Part shown: positions 8,929 to 19,051 of the stretch, one piece after another | How the letters are laid out: each line of letters opens with the position of its first letter | Position numbering within the stretch: the first letter of the stretch is position 1 | Source: Cupriavidus sp. | Lineage (GTDB): Bacteria; Pseudomonadota; Gammaproteobacteria; Burkholderiales; Burkholderiaceae | Direction of reading: 5' to 3' | Assembly (NCBI GenBank): GCA_019236395.1 | Contig: JAFAJB010000236.1 | Span: 1-34,030 of the forward strand | DNA: 34,030 nucleotides | Position numbers and translations under genes: made by a program | Notes under the pieces: generated by a model | Told to the model about the DNA's origin: nothing | The model's database searches: none | Seen by the model: the letters and a program-made list of their open reading frames with translations, nothing else

Positions 8929-9855
8929 ATGTCCGCACCCGCAACCACCCGCTCGCCGGCCGCATCCGGCTTCAAATCGTTTCTGCCATTGATTGGCGCC
9001 GTCGCCATCTGGGGCGGCAACTGGCCCGTCATGAAAATGGGGCTGGCCCATATCAGCCCGCTCTGGTTCGCCGCCTGCCGCTTCGGCTCGGCCGCGCTGG
9101 TCAGTTTCCTGGTGCTGGGCGCGTTGGGGCGACTGCGTCTGCCCTCTCGAGCGGAATGGCGGCTGGTGATTGGCGTCGGTCTTCTGCAAATGGGCGCGTT
9201 CACGGCACTGGCGCTGTGGGCGCTGCAGTACGTGCCGCCTGGCCGCGCGTCGGTGGTGGCGTATGCGACGGCGATCTGGGTGATCCCCCTTTCGTCGCTT
9301 GTCCTTGGCGAACGGCCTTCCCGCATCCAGTGGCTGGCCACGGGGTTCAGCTACGCCGGTATCGCCGTGATCGTGGCACCCGCCCTGGGCGGTTGGGAAT
9401 TGAACACGGTCATGGGCCTGACAATGCTGCTCGGCGCGTCGCTGGCCTGGTCGATCAGCATCATTCAGTTGCGCGCAAACCGCGCGGTGCGGCTCGGCGC
9501 CGAAATGATCCCCTGGGAATGCGCAGTGGCCACGGTGCCGTTGATCGTCCTGGCCTGGTTACGCGATGGCGCGCCGGATCTGGCCGCGATGGCAGATATC
9601 TGGCCCGTGATCGCCTATACCGGGCCGCTCGCCACGGCGCTGACCTTTATCGTGGTGCTCAACGTGACACAGTCCCTGCCACCGGCGGCCACCTCGATCG
9701 CCATGCTTGGCGTGCCGGTGATCGGTCTGGTGCTGTCGTCCGTTGTCTGGCATGAACATATCTCGCTCGATCTCTCGATCGGCCTGGCTCTGATCGCGAT
9801 GGGCGTGGTGACCACGGCGCTGGCGCCGCGCCTGGGCAGACGGGCTGCGCGATAG
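8929..9855 (+). CDS. EamA/DMT-superfamily transporter
   Basis: About 10 hydrophobic segments; [52 protein letters not shown] signature. Confidence 0.92.
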   Translation: MSAPATTRSPAASGFKSFLPLIGAVAIWGGNWPVMKMGLAHISPLWFAACRFGSAALVSFLVLGALGRLRLPSRAEWRLVIGVGLLQMGAFTALALWALQYVPPGRASVVAYATAIWVIPLSSLVLGERPSRIQWLATGFSYAGIAVIVAPALGGWELNTVMGLTMLLGASLAWSISIIQLRANRAVRLGAEMIPWECAVATVPLIVLAWLRDGAPDLAAMADIWPVIAYTGPLATALTFIVVLNVTQSLPPAATSIAMLGVPVIGLVLSSVVWHEHISLDLSIGLALIAMGVVTTALAPRLGRRAAR

Positions 9856-9887
9856 GCGCGCGAGCCGTGCCAGGGCTAGGGTTGGGG

Positions 9888-10358
9888 CTAGGGCTCGACC
9901 GAAGGCTCGCGCTTCAGTGTGCGTAGCACGAAGGTCGAATGACTGTGCCGCAGGCCCGGCAGCTTGTAGAGCTTGTGGCGGAGGAACTCTTCATAGCCCT
10001 CGGTGCCCGCCACCGCCACCTTGATCAGGTAATCGTATTCGCCCGTCAGCAGATGGGCCTCCAGGACTTCGGGCAACTGCGCGAGAGCCTCGCCGAAGCG
10101 ATGGAACATCTCGTCGTCATGGCGATCGAGCGTGACTTCGATCAGCACCGTATCGGGCAGCCCCAGCGCCTTCTGGTTCAGCAGCGCCGCATAACCGCTG
10201 ATCACACCGGCGTCCTCGAGGGCCTTGACCCGGTTCCAGCACGGCGTGGCGGACAGGCCAACGCGTTCGGCCAGCTTCGCGTTGGAGATGCGGCCGTCAC
10301 GACGCAGTTCGCGCAGGATGCGGCGGTCGATGTCATCGAGCTTGGGCAGGTTGGTCAC
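9888..10358 (-). CDS. Lrp/AsnC-family transcriptional regulator (second)
   Basis: MTNLPKLDDIDRRILRELRRDGRISNAKLAERVGLSATPCWNRVKALEDAGVISGY... with C-terminal RAM domain. Confidence 0.93.
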   Translation of the reverse strand: MTNLPKLDDIDRRILRELRRDGRISNAKLAERVGLSATPCWNRVKALEDAGVISGYAALLNQKALGLPDTVLIEVTLDRHDDEMFHRFGEALAQLPEVLEAHLLTGEYDYLIKVAVAGTEGYEEFLRHKLYKLPGLRHSHSTFVLRTLKREPSVEP

Positions 10359-10515
10359 GGAAAGTTGCAGTGATGAGATGGAATATCCTGAAATCTACAC
10401 CATTGGGGATATTTCTTCTGCATTAGCGTGATTCCAGCGGAAACTTCAGAAGCCAATTTTCCCAGGGCGCTGGTAAATTTACCAAACCGCTCACGCATCA
10501 CTTCCGGACCCTGCC

Positions 10516-10818
10516 ATGCCGCTCCCGACCCTCCAGCTCGCCCTCCGCCTCGATCGCGCCGATGTCTTTGGCAGCCTGGAATGGGTCCTTGCCAATGCCC
10601 GCCGGACCGGGCTCTCCCTCCTCCAGCTCAATGTCGCCGAGCCGGGCCATGCCGTCAGCCTGCACTGTTCCGCCCCGACATCCGATCTGCTGCATCTGTT
10701 CGTGCGCCGGGTGGGCTATGGCGTCGAGGTGGAGATCCTCGATGCCGAGTTCTCGGATGACCTCGACACTGAAGCGGCCGAAGTGGTCGAATCTGAAGCA
10801 GAGGCCGTTCACGCCTGA
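10516..10818 (+). CDS. Hypothetical small protein with possible ACT/IlvM-like fold
   Basis: 100-aa ORF with ATG; FGSLEWVLANARRTGLSLLQLNVAE...APTSDLLHLFVRRVGYGVEVEILDAEF resembles small ACT-like regulatory proteins; acidic tail. Confidence 0.6.
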   Translation: MPLPTLQLALRLDRADVFGSLEWVLANARRTGLSLLQLNVAEPGHAVSLHCSAPTSDLLHLFVRRVGYGVEVEILDAEFSDDLDTEAAEVVESEAEAVHA

Positions 10819-10822
10819 GCGG

Positions 10823-11746
10823 CTAGACCGACGTCCCCAGCAGTTCGATGCCGTCCAGTTCGGCCGCGCAGATATCGCGCACGATCGACACGAAATCATC
10901 CACATAGGGCCGGTCCGCCACGGCGGACGGCACTGTCGCATAGAGTTCACTCCAGAGGCCCTTCGCTCCGATGCGCTTGGCCAGCACGTAGTCGTGGTCG
11001 ACGTAGTTCTTTACGCCCCAGTTCGGCAGTGCCGCCACGCCACGGCGGCTGGCCACGAGCTGGAGCACGGCCACCGTCAGCTCGGCGGTCCGCCGCTGCA
11101 GGTGAATGCCGGCCGGTTCCAATACCTCACGGATCAGGTCGATCCGCTGCTCCGGGACCGGGTAAGTAATCAGCGTCTCGCCTGCCAGGTCTGCGGCCTC
11201 GATGCGGCGCTTGTTGCGCAGCCGGTGCTCGTTGGCCATCACAGCGAGTATCTCGAAGCGGAACAGCGGCGCCACCGTCAGGCCGCGTTTCACTGGCGGC
11301 CTGGAGCCGATCACCATGTCCGCCTTGCCGTTATGGAGCAATGCGAGCGGATCGGCATGGAAACCCGCCACCAGATCGACCTCCACCTCCGGCCAGCGGC
11401 GCCGGAACTCGTCCATCACGGGCATCAGCCAATCAAAGCAGGTATGGCACTCGAGCACCACGCGCAGTTCGCCACGCGTATCGCCCTTCAGGCGTAGCAG
11501 ATCGCGCTCGGCCGCACTGATCGCCGCGAGGGTCTCGCGCGCCAGTGCCAGCAGGCGTTCGCCGGCGGGCGTGAAGCGCAGGCCTTGGCGCGTGCGATCG
11601 AACAGCGGCATCTCGTAATGCGCTTCGATGGCCTTGATCTGATGGGATAGCGCCGACTGGCTGACATGCACGCGCTCGGCCGCCGTCGCGAGCTTGCCCG
11701 ATTCGGCAATCGCCACGAGCGAGCGGAAATGGCGGACTTCAATCAT
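10823..11746 (-). CDS. metR: LysR-family regulator MetR
   Basis: MIEVRHFRSLVAIAESGKLATAAERVHVSQSALSHQIKAIEAHYEMPLFDRTRQGLRFTPAGERLL (LysR HTH); divergent from metE with a MetR box between them. Confidence 0.93.
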   Translation of the reverse strand: MIEVRHFRSLVAIAESGKLATAAERVHVSQSALSHQIKAIEAHYEMPLFDRTRQGLRFTPAGERLLALARETLAAISAAERDLLRLKGDTRGELRVVLECHTCFDWLMPVMDEFRRRWPEVEVDLVAGFHADPLALLHNGKADMVIGSRPPVKRGLTVAPLFRFEILAVMANEHRLRNKRRIEAADLAGETLITYPVPEQRIDLIREVLEPAGIHLQRRTAELTVAVLQLVASRRGVAALPNWGVKNYVDHDYVLAKRIGAKGLWSELYATVPSAVADRPYVDDFVSIVRDICAAELDGIELLGTSV

Positions 11747-11767
11747 CGCCCGATCTCACTCTTGATA

Positions 11768-11780
11768 TGAAAATCATTCA
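11768..11780. promoter_or_regulatory. MetR binding site TGAA-AATCA-TTCA
   Basis: Exact match to the established MetR consensus TGAA-N5-TTCA in the metR/metE divergent region; a second imperfect palindrome ACAATGTTTAAAACATGT lies just downstream. Confidence 0.8.
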
Positions 11781-11867
11781 TACAATGTTTAAAACATGTC
11801 GCTTGATTCATTTTACTCACGATCCGACACTGTGCGCCACATCAGACATTGAACATTGGAGCAACAG

Positions 11868-14249
11868 ATGGCACGCACACATATCCTCGGCTTTCCACGC
11901 ATCGGCGCCCGGCGTGAACTGAAGTTCGCGCAAGAGGCGTTCTGGCGTGGCGAGACCCCCGAGTCCGCGTTGCGCGAGGTGGGCGCCACGCTGCGTCGTC
12001 GCCACTGGCAACTGCAGGCCGATGCCGGGCTGGCCACGGTGGCCGCCGGCGATTTCGCGTGGTACGACCAGATGCTCGGCCTGACCACGCTGCTGGGGGC
12101 GCTGCCGAAGCGCTTCGGCTTCGACGCCGCCTCGCTGACGCTGCCCCAGTACTACGAGCTGGCGCGCGGCAACGCGGCCCAGCCGGCCATGGAAATGACC
12201 AAGTGGTTCGACACGAACTACCACTACATCGTCCCCGAGCTCGACGCGGACAGCACCTTTGACGGCGGCCCATCGTGGTTCCTCGACGAGATCGATGAAG
12301 CCCTGGCACTGGGTTTGACGGCCCGCCCTGTGCTCATCGGCCCGGTGACCTACCTGTGGCTGTCGAAGTCGCACGCGCCCGGCTTTGATCGCCTGAGCCT
12401 GTTGCCCAGGGTCGTGCAGGCGTATCGCCGCATCCTGTCGCAACTGCGGTCGCGCGGCATCGAATGGGTCCAGGTGGATGAACCCGTGCTGTGCCTTGAC
12501 ATCGATGCCAACTGGCTCGATGTGGTGGACCGCGCATATGCCGATCTTGCCGATTCGGGCGTCAAGACCCTGCTTGCCACCTACTTCGACACCGCCGCGC
12601 CGCATGCCGCCCGCGTCGCCGCCCTGCCCGTGCATGGCTTCCACATCGACCTGGTGCGCGCCCCGCAGCAACTGGCAACCTGGCTGCAGGTGCTGCCCGC
12701 CAATGCAGTGCTCTCCGTCGGCGTGATCGACGGCCGCAATATCTGGCGTTCCGATTTGCGCGCCGTGCTGGAAACACTCAAGCCGCTTCACGCTCAACTG
12801 GGCGATCGGCTCTGGCTCGCGCCGTCCTGCTCGCTGCTGCATGTACCGGTGTCACTCGATGCCGAACAGCGGCTCGACCCCGAACTGAAATCCTGGCTGG
12901 CCTTTGCCACCGAAAAGCTCGACGAACTGCACACGCTGGCCACGGCATTGAACCAGGGCGACGCAGCGGTGGCCGATCAGCTTGCCGCATCGGATGCCGC
13001 CCGCGAATCGCGTCGTACTTCGAGCCGCGTGGTCAATCAGCAGGTGCAGAAGCGGCTGGCCGCAGTCACCAGCGAGATGGCCAACCGCACCAGCGCGTTT
13101 GAAAGCCGTATCGAGCAGCAGCGTGAAGCGTTGAAGCTCCCGGCGCTGCCGACCACCACGATCGGCTCGTTCCCGCAAACCACGGCGATCCGCCAGACGC
13201 GCGCGGCCTACAAGCGCGGCGATATCGGCGCCCTGGAGTACCTGCAACGCATTCGCGGCGAAATCGAGCTGGCTGTGCGCAAACAGGAAGCGCTCGGGAT
13301 CGATGTGCTGGTGCACGGCGAAGCCGAACGCAACGACATGGTCGAGTACTTCGGCGAGCAGCTCTGCGGCTACGCGTTCACCGAGAACGGCTGGGTGCAG
13401 AGCTACGGTTCGCGCTGCGTCAAGCCGCCTGTCATCTACGGCGACGTGTATCGCCCCGAGCCGATGACCGTGGATACGGCCCGTTACGCGCAATCCCTGA
13501 CCGACAAGCCGATGAAAGGCATGCTCACCGGCCCGGTGACGATGCTGCAATGGTCGTTCGTCCGCGACGATCAGCCTCGCGCCGCCACGACGCGGCAACT
13601 GGCGCTGGCGATCCGCGACGAGGTATGCGATCTGGAAGCAGCCGGCATCCGCGTGATCCAGATCGACGAACCGGCGCTGCGCGAGGGCCTGCCGCTTCGC
13701 CGCGAGGACTGGGCGGCGTACCTGGAATGGGCCGTCAACGCGTTCCGCCTCTCGGCGGCGGGCGTCTCCGACCAGACGCAGATCCACACCCACATGTGCT
13801 ACGCCGAGTTCAACGACATCCTGCCGGCCATCGCTGCCATGGATGCCGACGTGATCACGATCGAGACCTCGCGCTCGGCGATGGAACTGCTTGAAGGCTT
13901 CGGCGATTTCGACTACCCGAACGAGATCGGGCCGGGTGTCTACGACATTCACTCGCCGCGGGTACCTTCCGTCGAAGCCATCACGCGCCTGCTCGAACGG
14001 GCCTGCGAGGTGATCCCGCCGGATCGGCTGTGGGTCAATCCGGACTGCGGCCTCAAGACCCGCGGCTGGACGGAAACGGAGGCGGCACTGGCCAATATGG
14101 TCACAGCCGCCAGGCAGTTGCGCGGCAAACTGGCCGGCCAGGCGCCGGTGACGTGGAAGCGCGTGACGCGCCCTGCCGCAGTTGCGGCAACCACGCACGT
14201 GCATGGCGCCACGTGCGGCGCCGATTGCGCCGGGCAACTATCGATATAA
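11868..14249 (+). CDS. metE: 5-methyltetrahydropteroyltriglutamate-homocysteine methyltransferase (cobalamin-independent methionine synthase)
   Basis: [21 protein letters not shown] start, [66 protein letters not shown] upstream. Confidence 0.97.
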   Translation: MARTHILGFPRIGARRELKFAQEAFWRGETPESALREVGATLRRRHWQLQADAGLATVAAGDFAWYDQMLGLTTLLGALPKRFGFDAASLTLPQYYELARGNAAQPAMEMTKWFDTNYHYIVPELDADSTFDGGPSWFLDEIDEALALGLTARPVLIGPVTYLWLSKSHAPGFDRLSLLPRVVQAYRRILSQLRSRGIEWVQVDEPVLCLDIDANWLDVVDRAYADLADSGVKTLLATYFDTAAPHAARVAALPVHGFHIDLVRAPQQLATWLQVLPANAVLSVGVIDGRNIWRSDLRAVLETLKPLHAQLGDRLWLAPSCSLLHVPVSLDAEQRLDPELKSWLAFATEKLDELHTLATALNQGDAAVADQLAASDAARESRRTSSRVVNQQVQKRLAAVTSEMANRTSAFESRIEQQREALKLPALPTTTIGSFPQTTAIRQTRAAYKRGDIGALEYLQRIRGEIELAVRKQEALGIDVLVHGEAERNDMVEYFGEQLCGYAFTENGWVQSYGSRCVKPPVIYGDVYRPEPMTVDTARYAQSLTDKPMKGMLTGPVTMLQWSFVRDDQPRAATTRQLALAIRDEVCDLEAAGIRVIQIDEPALREGLPLRREDWAAYLEWAVNAFRLSAAGVSDQTQIHTHMCYAEFNDILPAIAAMDADVITIETSRSAMELLEGFGDFDYPNEIGPGVYDIHSPRVPSVEAITRLLERACEVIPPDRLWVNPDCGLKTRGWTETEAALANMVTAARQLRGKLAGQAPVTWKRVTRPAAVAATTHVHGATCGADCAGQLSI

Positions 14250-14382
14250 GGTGCAAGTGCCCGTTGCGTCGCTGTGTCGCATGGCGCGCGGGCACTTCGC
14301 TCCGTATCCTTGCGGTCGAGCCAAAACAAGAGCATCCGGACCACGCCGGCCACCGCCGGCGCGCGTCTTTCGACCACAAGCA

Positions 14383-16482
14383 ATGCAACGAAAAAAACAA
14401 TGGCGCCGCGCAGCGGTGCTTCCCGCTGCCGCACTGTCCAGCGTGGCCTTCGCACAGACCTCTCCGGCCAGTTCCGCCACAGAGATTCCCACCCTTCCCG
14501 CCGTCACTGCCATAGCTGCCGCCACTGGCTCGCTGACCGCGCCAGGCATCGCCCAGCAGCGCGAGTCCCTGTTCCAGTCCGCGGGCTCGGTGGGCTTTGT
14601 CGATGCGAGCACCTACAGCAATACGTACGCCAGCGACCTGCGCGACGTCCTCAAGGACGCGCCGGGTGTCTATGTACAGGAACGCTACGGCCAGGAAATG
14701 CGCCTGTCGATCCGAGGCTCCGGCATTGCGCGCGGCTACCACACGCGCGGGCTGGAAATCCTGCAGGATGGGGTGCCGACCAACTTCGCGGACGGTAGCG
14801 GCGACTTCTACCAGATCGATCCGCTGGGCCTGTCCGCCGCCGAGGTGTACAAGGGCGGCAACGGCCTGGCCTATGGCAGCACAACGCTGGGCGGCGCCAT
14901 CAACTTCACCACGCCTACCGCGCTGACCGCCGACGCGCAGAACATGGTGCGCCTCGATGGCGGGAGCTTCGGCACCGTGCGTGGCAGCGGTCAGGTTTCG
15001 CGGCAGATCGGCGCCTGGGACTTCCTGGTCAACGCCACGGTCAGCCATTCGGACGGCTACCGTGCCCACGAACGCGGCCAGTACGAGCAGATCAACGCCA
15101 ACGTCGGCTACCGGTTCAGCCCGGCCGTCGAGACCCGCTTCTACTTCGGCGCGTATATCGTCGATCAGTTGCTGCCGGGCACGCTGTCGCTCAACGATGC
15201 GCTGAACAATCCGCGCATGGCATCGCCGAGCGCCATTGCCGGCGACCAGGCGCGCAACACACGCACCGAGCGCATGGCCAACGTCACGACCGTCAAGCTC
15301 GACAGCGGCCAGCTGGACTTCATGACCTGGGCGATCCACAAGAGCCTGTACCACCCGATTTTCCAGGTGGTCGACCAGGACTACTGGACCTATGGCTTTG
15401 CACCGCGCTACACGGGCGAATTCGCACTTGGTGGCATGCGCAACCAGCTTATCGCGGGCATGCGGTTCTTCGGCGGCAACAACGATGCGCGTCAGTACGT
15501 GAACGTCAATGGCAACCGCGGCGCGCAAACGCTGAACGCCGCGCAGGACGCCTACAACTACGAGGCCTACCTCGAAGACCGGCTCTACGTACTGCCTACC
15601 GTGGCGCTGATGGCTGGCGCCAAAGCCTACCGCAACCGCCGCGAGTACAAGGACTACGGTGGCCTGCCCACCAACCCGGTGCCGAAATCGGATGCCACGA
15701 CCTATAGCGGCGTGAACCCGAAATTTGGCGTGCTGTGGGAGCCGAAGAAGAATGTCCAGGCGTTTATCGACATTACGCGCAGCGCCGACGTACCCGACTT
15801 CTCGGATCTGAACCAGACCATCGGCATGACCCAGCAGTTCGTGCCGCTGGCGGCGCAGCACGGCTGGACGCTGGAACTGGGCACGCGCGGCCAGCTTGAT
15901 CGCTACGGCTGGGATTTGACTGTCTACCGATCCCTGGTGCGCGACCAGTTGCTGCAGTACACGGTCAGCCCGGACATCCCCGCGTCGACATTCAACGCAA
16001 ACAAGACGATCCTGCAGGGTGTGGAGTTGGGCGCCAGCGCGGACGTCATGCGCAACGTGTTCGGCAGCGGCGACAAGGTCACGGTGTCCCAACTCTGGAA
16101 CTACAGCGATTTCCGCTTCGATAACGATCCCGTCTACGGCAACAACCGGATCGCGGGCGTGCCGCAGCATGTGCTGCGCACCACGCTGGCGTACAGCCGC
16201 AATTCACGGCTGCGCGTGGCCGGCACGATCGACTGGGTACCGACCGGCGCCTGGGTGGACTATGCCAACACGCTGAAGGTGCCGAGCTACGTGTTATTCG
16301 GCATCGAGGCCAGCTATGAATTCGAGCGCGGCGTGACGCTGTTCCTCGATGCGCGCAACCTGACGGACAAGCGGTATATCAGCGATTTCAGCACCGTGAC
16401 CAATGCACGCACGGCCAATACCTCGGTGTTCTATCCGGGTAACGGCCGGGCGTTCTACGCGGGGATCAAGTACAAGTTCTGA
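14383..16482 (+). CDS. TonB-dependent outer-membrane receptor
   Basis: Start at MQRKKQWRRAAVLPAAALSSVAFAQ (signal peptide). Plug domain: RDVLKDAPGVYVQERYGQEMRLSIRGSGIARGYHTRGLEILQDGVPTNFADGSGDFYQIDPLGLSAAEVYKGGNGLAYGSTTLGGAINF. C-terminal Phe (YAGIKYKF). Confidence 0.93.
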   Translation: MQRKKQWRRAAVLPAAALSSVAFAQTSPASSATEIPTLPAVTAIAAATGSLTAPGIAQQRESLFQSAGSVGFVDASTYSNTYASDLRDVLKDAPGVYVQERYGQEMRLSIRGSGIARGYHTRGLEILQDGVPTNFADGSGDFYQIDPLGLSAAEVYKGGNGLAYGSTTLGGAINFTTPTALTADAQNMVRLDGGSFGTVRGSGQVSRQIGAWDFLVNATVSHSDGYRAHERGQYEQINANVGYRFSPAVETRFYFGAYIVDQLLPGTLSLNDALNNPRMASPSAIAGDQARNTRTERMANVTTVKLDSGQLDFMTWAIHKSLYHPIFQVVDQDYWTYGFAPRYTGEFALGGMRNQLIAGMRFFGGNNDARQYVNVNGNRGAQTLNAAQDAYNYEAYLEDRLYVLPTVALMAGAKAYRNRREYKDYGGLPTNPVPKSDATTYSGVNPKFGVLWEPKKNVQAFIDITRSADVPDFSDLNQTIGMTQQFVPLAAQHGWTLELGTRGQLDRYGWDLTVYRSLVRDQLLQYTVSPDIPASTFNANKTILQGVELGASADVMRNVFGSGDKVTVSQLWNYSDFRFDNDPVYGNNRIAGVPQHVLRTTLAYSRNSRLRVAGTIDWVPTGAWVDYANTLKVPSYVLFGIEASYEFERGVTLFLDARNLTDKRYISDFSTVTNARTANTSVFYPGNGRAFYAGIKYKF

Positions 16483-16492
16483 TTCCCCGAAT

Positions 16493-16514
16493 GGCGGCGT
16501 TACGGCGGCGTTAC
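16493..16514. repeat. Tandem 11-bp direct repeat GGCGGCGTTAC x2
   Basis: Perfect tandem duplication between the convergent TonB receptor and esterase; second copy contains the esterase stop codon. Confidence 0.7.
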
Positions 16515-17533
16515 GGCTGCGCCAGTTCACTCCGCAGGAACGCATCCAGTCTGCGCAGAGCCTCTTGTCCATCCTTGTCGTCCAGGTTGAACTGGTATTC
16601 GTGCGGCAAGGGCGGCACGTGGTCCTTCGGATAGAAGAGCGAATCGACCCGAACGCTCTTCTGTTCGAGTGCCTGGGCCATCCGATAGGAATGCGGCTGC
16701 AGTGGGTCGCCGTTACCCACGGAAATGAAGGTCGGTGGGAAATCCGAAGTCACGTAGGCCACCACGGAGAACTTGTCAAACTGAGGCATGTTCCAGAAAT
16801 CCGTTCGCCCCGTATACGATCGCAGCACGGTCGAGATGAACCAGGAAGGGTGCTTGAGATCGAAAAGCTGGGCGTCGAATGGCCCGCAGAACAGGATCGT
16901 GCCGCGCAGCTGTTCGCGCGTCAGCGCGGGGACGATTCCCATTGCCTCGGCATAATTCGGTGAACTGATAAGGTTGGCCACCTGCGCGGCGATCTGCGCG
17001 CCAGCGGAATCGCCCGCCAGCACGAAGCGATGGCCGTCGATATGCAGCACCTGCGCGTTCGCTAACAAGTATCCCAAGGCCCGGTTGACCTGCACTACGG
17101 GTGTCGGGTACTTTGCCTCTGGCGCGACGCTGTAGTCGACCGCCACCACAGCGTAGCCGCGGGCAGCAAGGATACGTGCGTAGTTTGCAATCTCCGCCTT
17201 GGTGCCGGCGATGAAGCCGCCTCCGTGAATCCAGACGATGGTCGGTAGCTGCACCTGGTCAGCCGTCGTGGCGAGCCGGTACACGTCGAGAAGCGCCTGC
17301 GGATCGGCCGCGTCGTATTGCAGGTTCAGCGTACTGCCGACGCTGATCGGCACGTGTTTTTCCAACGCTGCAGACGCCTGCTGGCCGCTGCTATCAAAGA
17401 TCGATCGAATCAGCAGTACTGACGGCCAAGGACTAACCTGGACACACCCGGCCAACCCCAGTGTAGCGAGGGCAGCCCGCAAGGACGTGGCCCAACGAAA
17501 CCTGCTGCGGCGCGCAATCGGAATCGTACCCAT
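16511..17533 (-). CDS. HSL-type alpha/beta hydrolase (putative lipoprotein/exported esterase)
   Basis: Start MGTIPIARRSRFRWAT at 17533 with GGAGG RBS upstream; LGLAGC lipobox; IVWIHGGGFIAGTKAE (oxyanion HGGGF), LAGDSAGAQIA (GDSAG nucleophile elbow). Confidence 0.9.
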   Translation of the reverse strand: MGTIPIARRSRFRWATSLRAALATLGLAGCVQVSPWPSVLLIRSIFDSSGQQASAALEKHVPISVGSTLNLQYDAADPQALLDVYRLATTADQVQLPTIVWIHGGGFIAGTKAEIANYARILAARGYAVVAVDYSVAPEAKYPTPVVQVNRALGYLLANAQVLHIDGHRFVLAGDSAGAQIAAQVANLISSPNYAEAMGIVPALTREQLRGTILFCGPFDAQLFDLKHPSWFISTVLRSYTGRTDFWNMPQFDKFSVVAYVTSDFPPTFISVGNGDPLQPHSYRMAQALEQKSVRVDSLFYPKDHVPPLPHEYQFNLDDKDGQEALRRLDAFLRSELAQP

Positions 17534-18265
17534 GAGCCTGTCCTCCCAGTGTGACGGTGCACGTTGGTGCCACCGCCTGCATCCCAGACGGCGTGGTACG
17601 ACAGAAAATACAAATGAGCTGTTGAGACAGCACTCCTTTTCCGGGCATATTCGCGGGCCGAGCTCAATGCCGTGGCGGGCGACTGAACGAGCGCGCAGCA
17701 GTCTCAAATACGAAACACCCGCGGAACGATCTCAATAATCCGTTCCATCTTGCCGTTATGTCATCCGGGCTCCATGGGTACGGCAACACTCCGGGTACTT
17801 GGACGGTAGAAGCCTTTGCTTTGGAAAGCAAGGGTGAGCCCCCGGGTCCAGTGGCGGCTCCAATTACTGAGAGCCCGCAAGCTAGCGCCCTAGCAAAACT
17901 CGAGCGCCGACTGAAGTCCTGAAAGCCCTTGCCGATCCGCATCGCCGATCCACTGGAAATCGAAATTCCGGAGGGAGCTCACGCGATCCTGGGTGGGCGC
18001 CTATCGCCAAAGTCTTGGTCCTGGTCAAACAACTCGACTTGGTTATCGACCGATACTATGCCGCCGCCGCGTCGACACTCCCGTGGCGCGCGCAAGTGTC
18101 AAGCCTGGAAACACAACGTATGGATCTGAAGCACAAATATTGGCACTAGTGAAACAAGATCTATTGACATATTTGTGTATTGCGACGTTTGAAACAATAT
18201 GTAACAATGCGGAACCATTTTGGAAACACCGGCCCGAGCTGGGGAAATAGGGTGCAATAGGCGAG

Positions 18266-19051
18266 ATGTCGTTAGTTGGTGAAGCAATTGAACGGACTGC
18301 AGGGCCCGCTACGCTATCTACGCGCTTCGAAATCCGGGCATGGGCTGCCTGCGCGCCGGGATTGCACAGCCAGCAAGACTGGCTGGCGTGGGCTGACGCT
18401 CCTTACCTGCCCGAAGGCGATGCCATACCTGCAGTGTCCGCCATGGCGCCGATGGTGCGCCGTCGGCTGGGGAGCCTGGGCCGGGCAACATTGCACTGTG
18501 CCTATGGCATCCGCCGCGCCGATGCCAATACCCCGCTTATCTTTGCTTCTCGTCACGGCGAGACCACGCGCATTCGCCCTATGCTCTCGGACTTGGCTGT
18601 TGGCAATCCGCTGTCGCCGACTGCCTTTGGCCTCGCCGTCCATAACGCGATTGGCGCCCTGTATTCGATTGACCGTGGCGACACCGGCGTGATGCAAGCC
18701 ATCGCGGCCGGACGCGATACGGTCGAATCGTCGCTGGTTGAAGCAATAGGACTGTTGGCCGACGGCCATGAGGAAGTCGCGGTGATTGTTGGCGAGGCAC
18801 CACTGGATGAGACCTACCGCGACTTTGTCGACGAACCCGAGTGCCTCTACGCCTGGGGCTGGCAAATCGGCCTGCCTGGATCCGGCGCGCCTGTGTTCAG
18901 CCTGACGCCCTGCAGTCCAGGACGAGATGGCGAATCGCCCGCAGCCAGCTTGCCTCATGGCCTGGAAGTGCTGAAGTTTGTGCTAAGCGGCCAGCGTGAA
19001 TTACTCCATCGCAGTGATCGCCTGTCGTGGCTGTGGCGGCGGCATGACTGA
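18266..19051 (+). CDS. apeC: Beta-ketoacyl synthase-like chain-length factor of aryl polyene biosynthesis (ApeC-like)
   Basis: About 260-aa KS-like domain (IFASRHGETTRIRPMLSDLAVGNPLSPTAFGLAVHNAIGALYSIDRGDTG) typical of the ketoacyl-synthase-like family in APE clusters; lacks a full KS fold and an active-site Cys in the corresponding motif. Confidence 0.88.
   Translation: MSLVGEAIERTAGPATLSTRFEIRAWAACAPGLHSQQDWLAWADAPYLPEGDAIPAVSAMAPMVRRRLGSLGRATLHCAYGIRRADANTPLIFASRHGETTRIRPMLSDLAVGNPLSPTAFGLAVHNAIGALYSIDRGDTGVMQAIAAGRDTVESSLVEAIGLLADGHEEVAVIVGEAPLDETYRDFVDEPECLYAWGWQIGLPGSGAPVFSLTPCSPGRDGESPAASLPHGLEVLKFVLSGQRELLHRSDRLSWLWRRHD

Noticed and set aside
11817-12842. 341-aa minus-strand ORF
   Set aside because: Shadow ORF antisense to metE.
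12852-14237. 461-aa minus-strand ORF
   Set aside because: Shadow ORF of metE; no recognizable domain.
14101-16170. 689-aa minus-strand ORF
   Set aside because: Antisense to the TonB receptor, whose protein has clear plug/barrel motifs; the antisense product is low-complexity R/V/A-rich, typical of GC-rich shadow ORFs.
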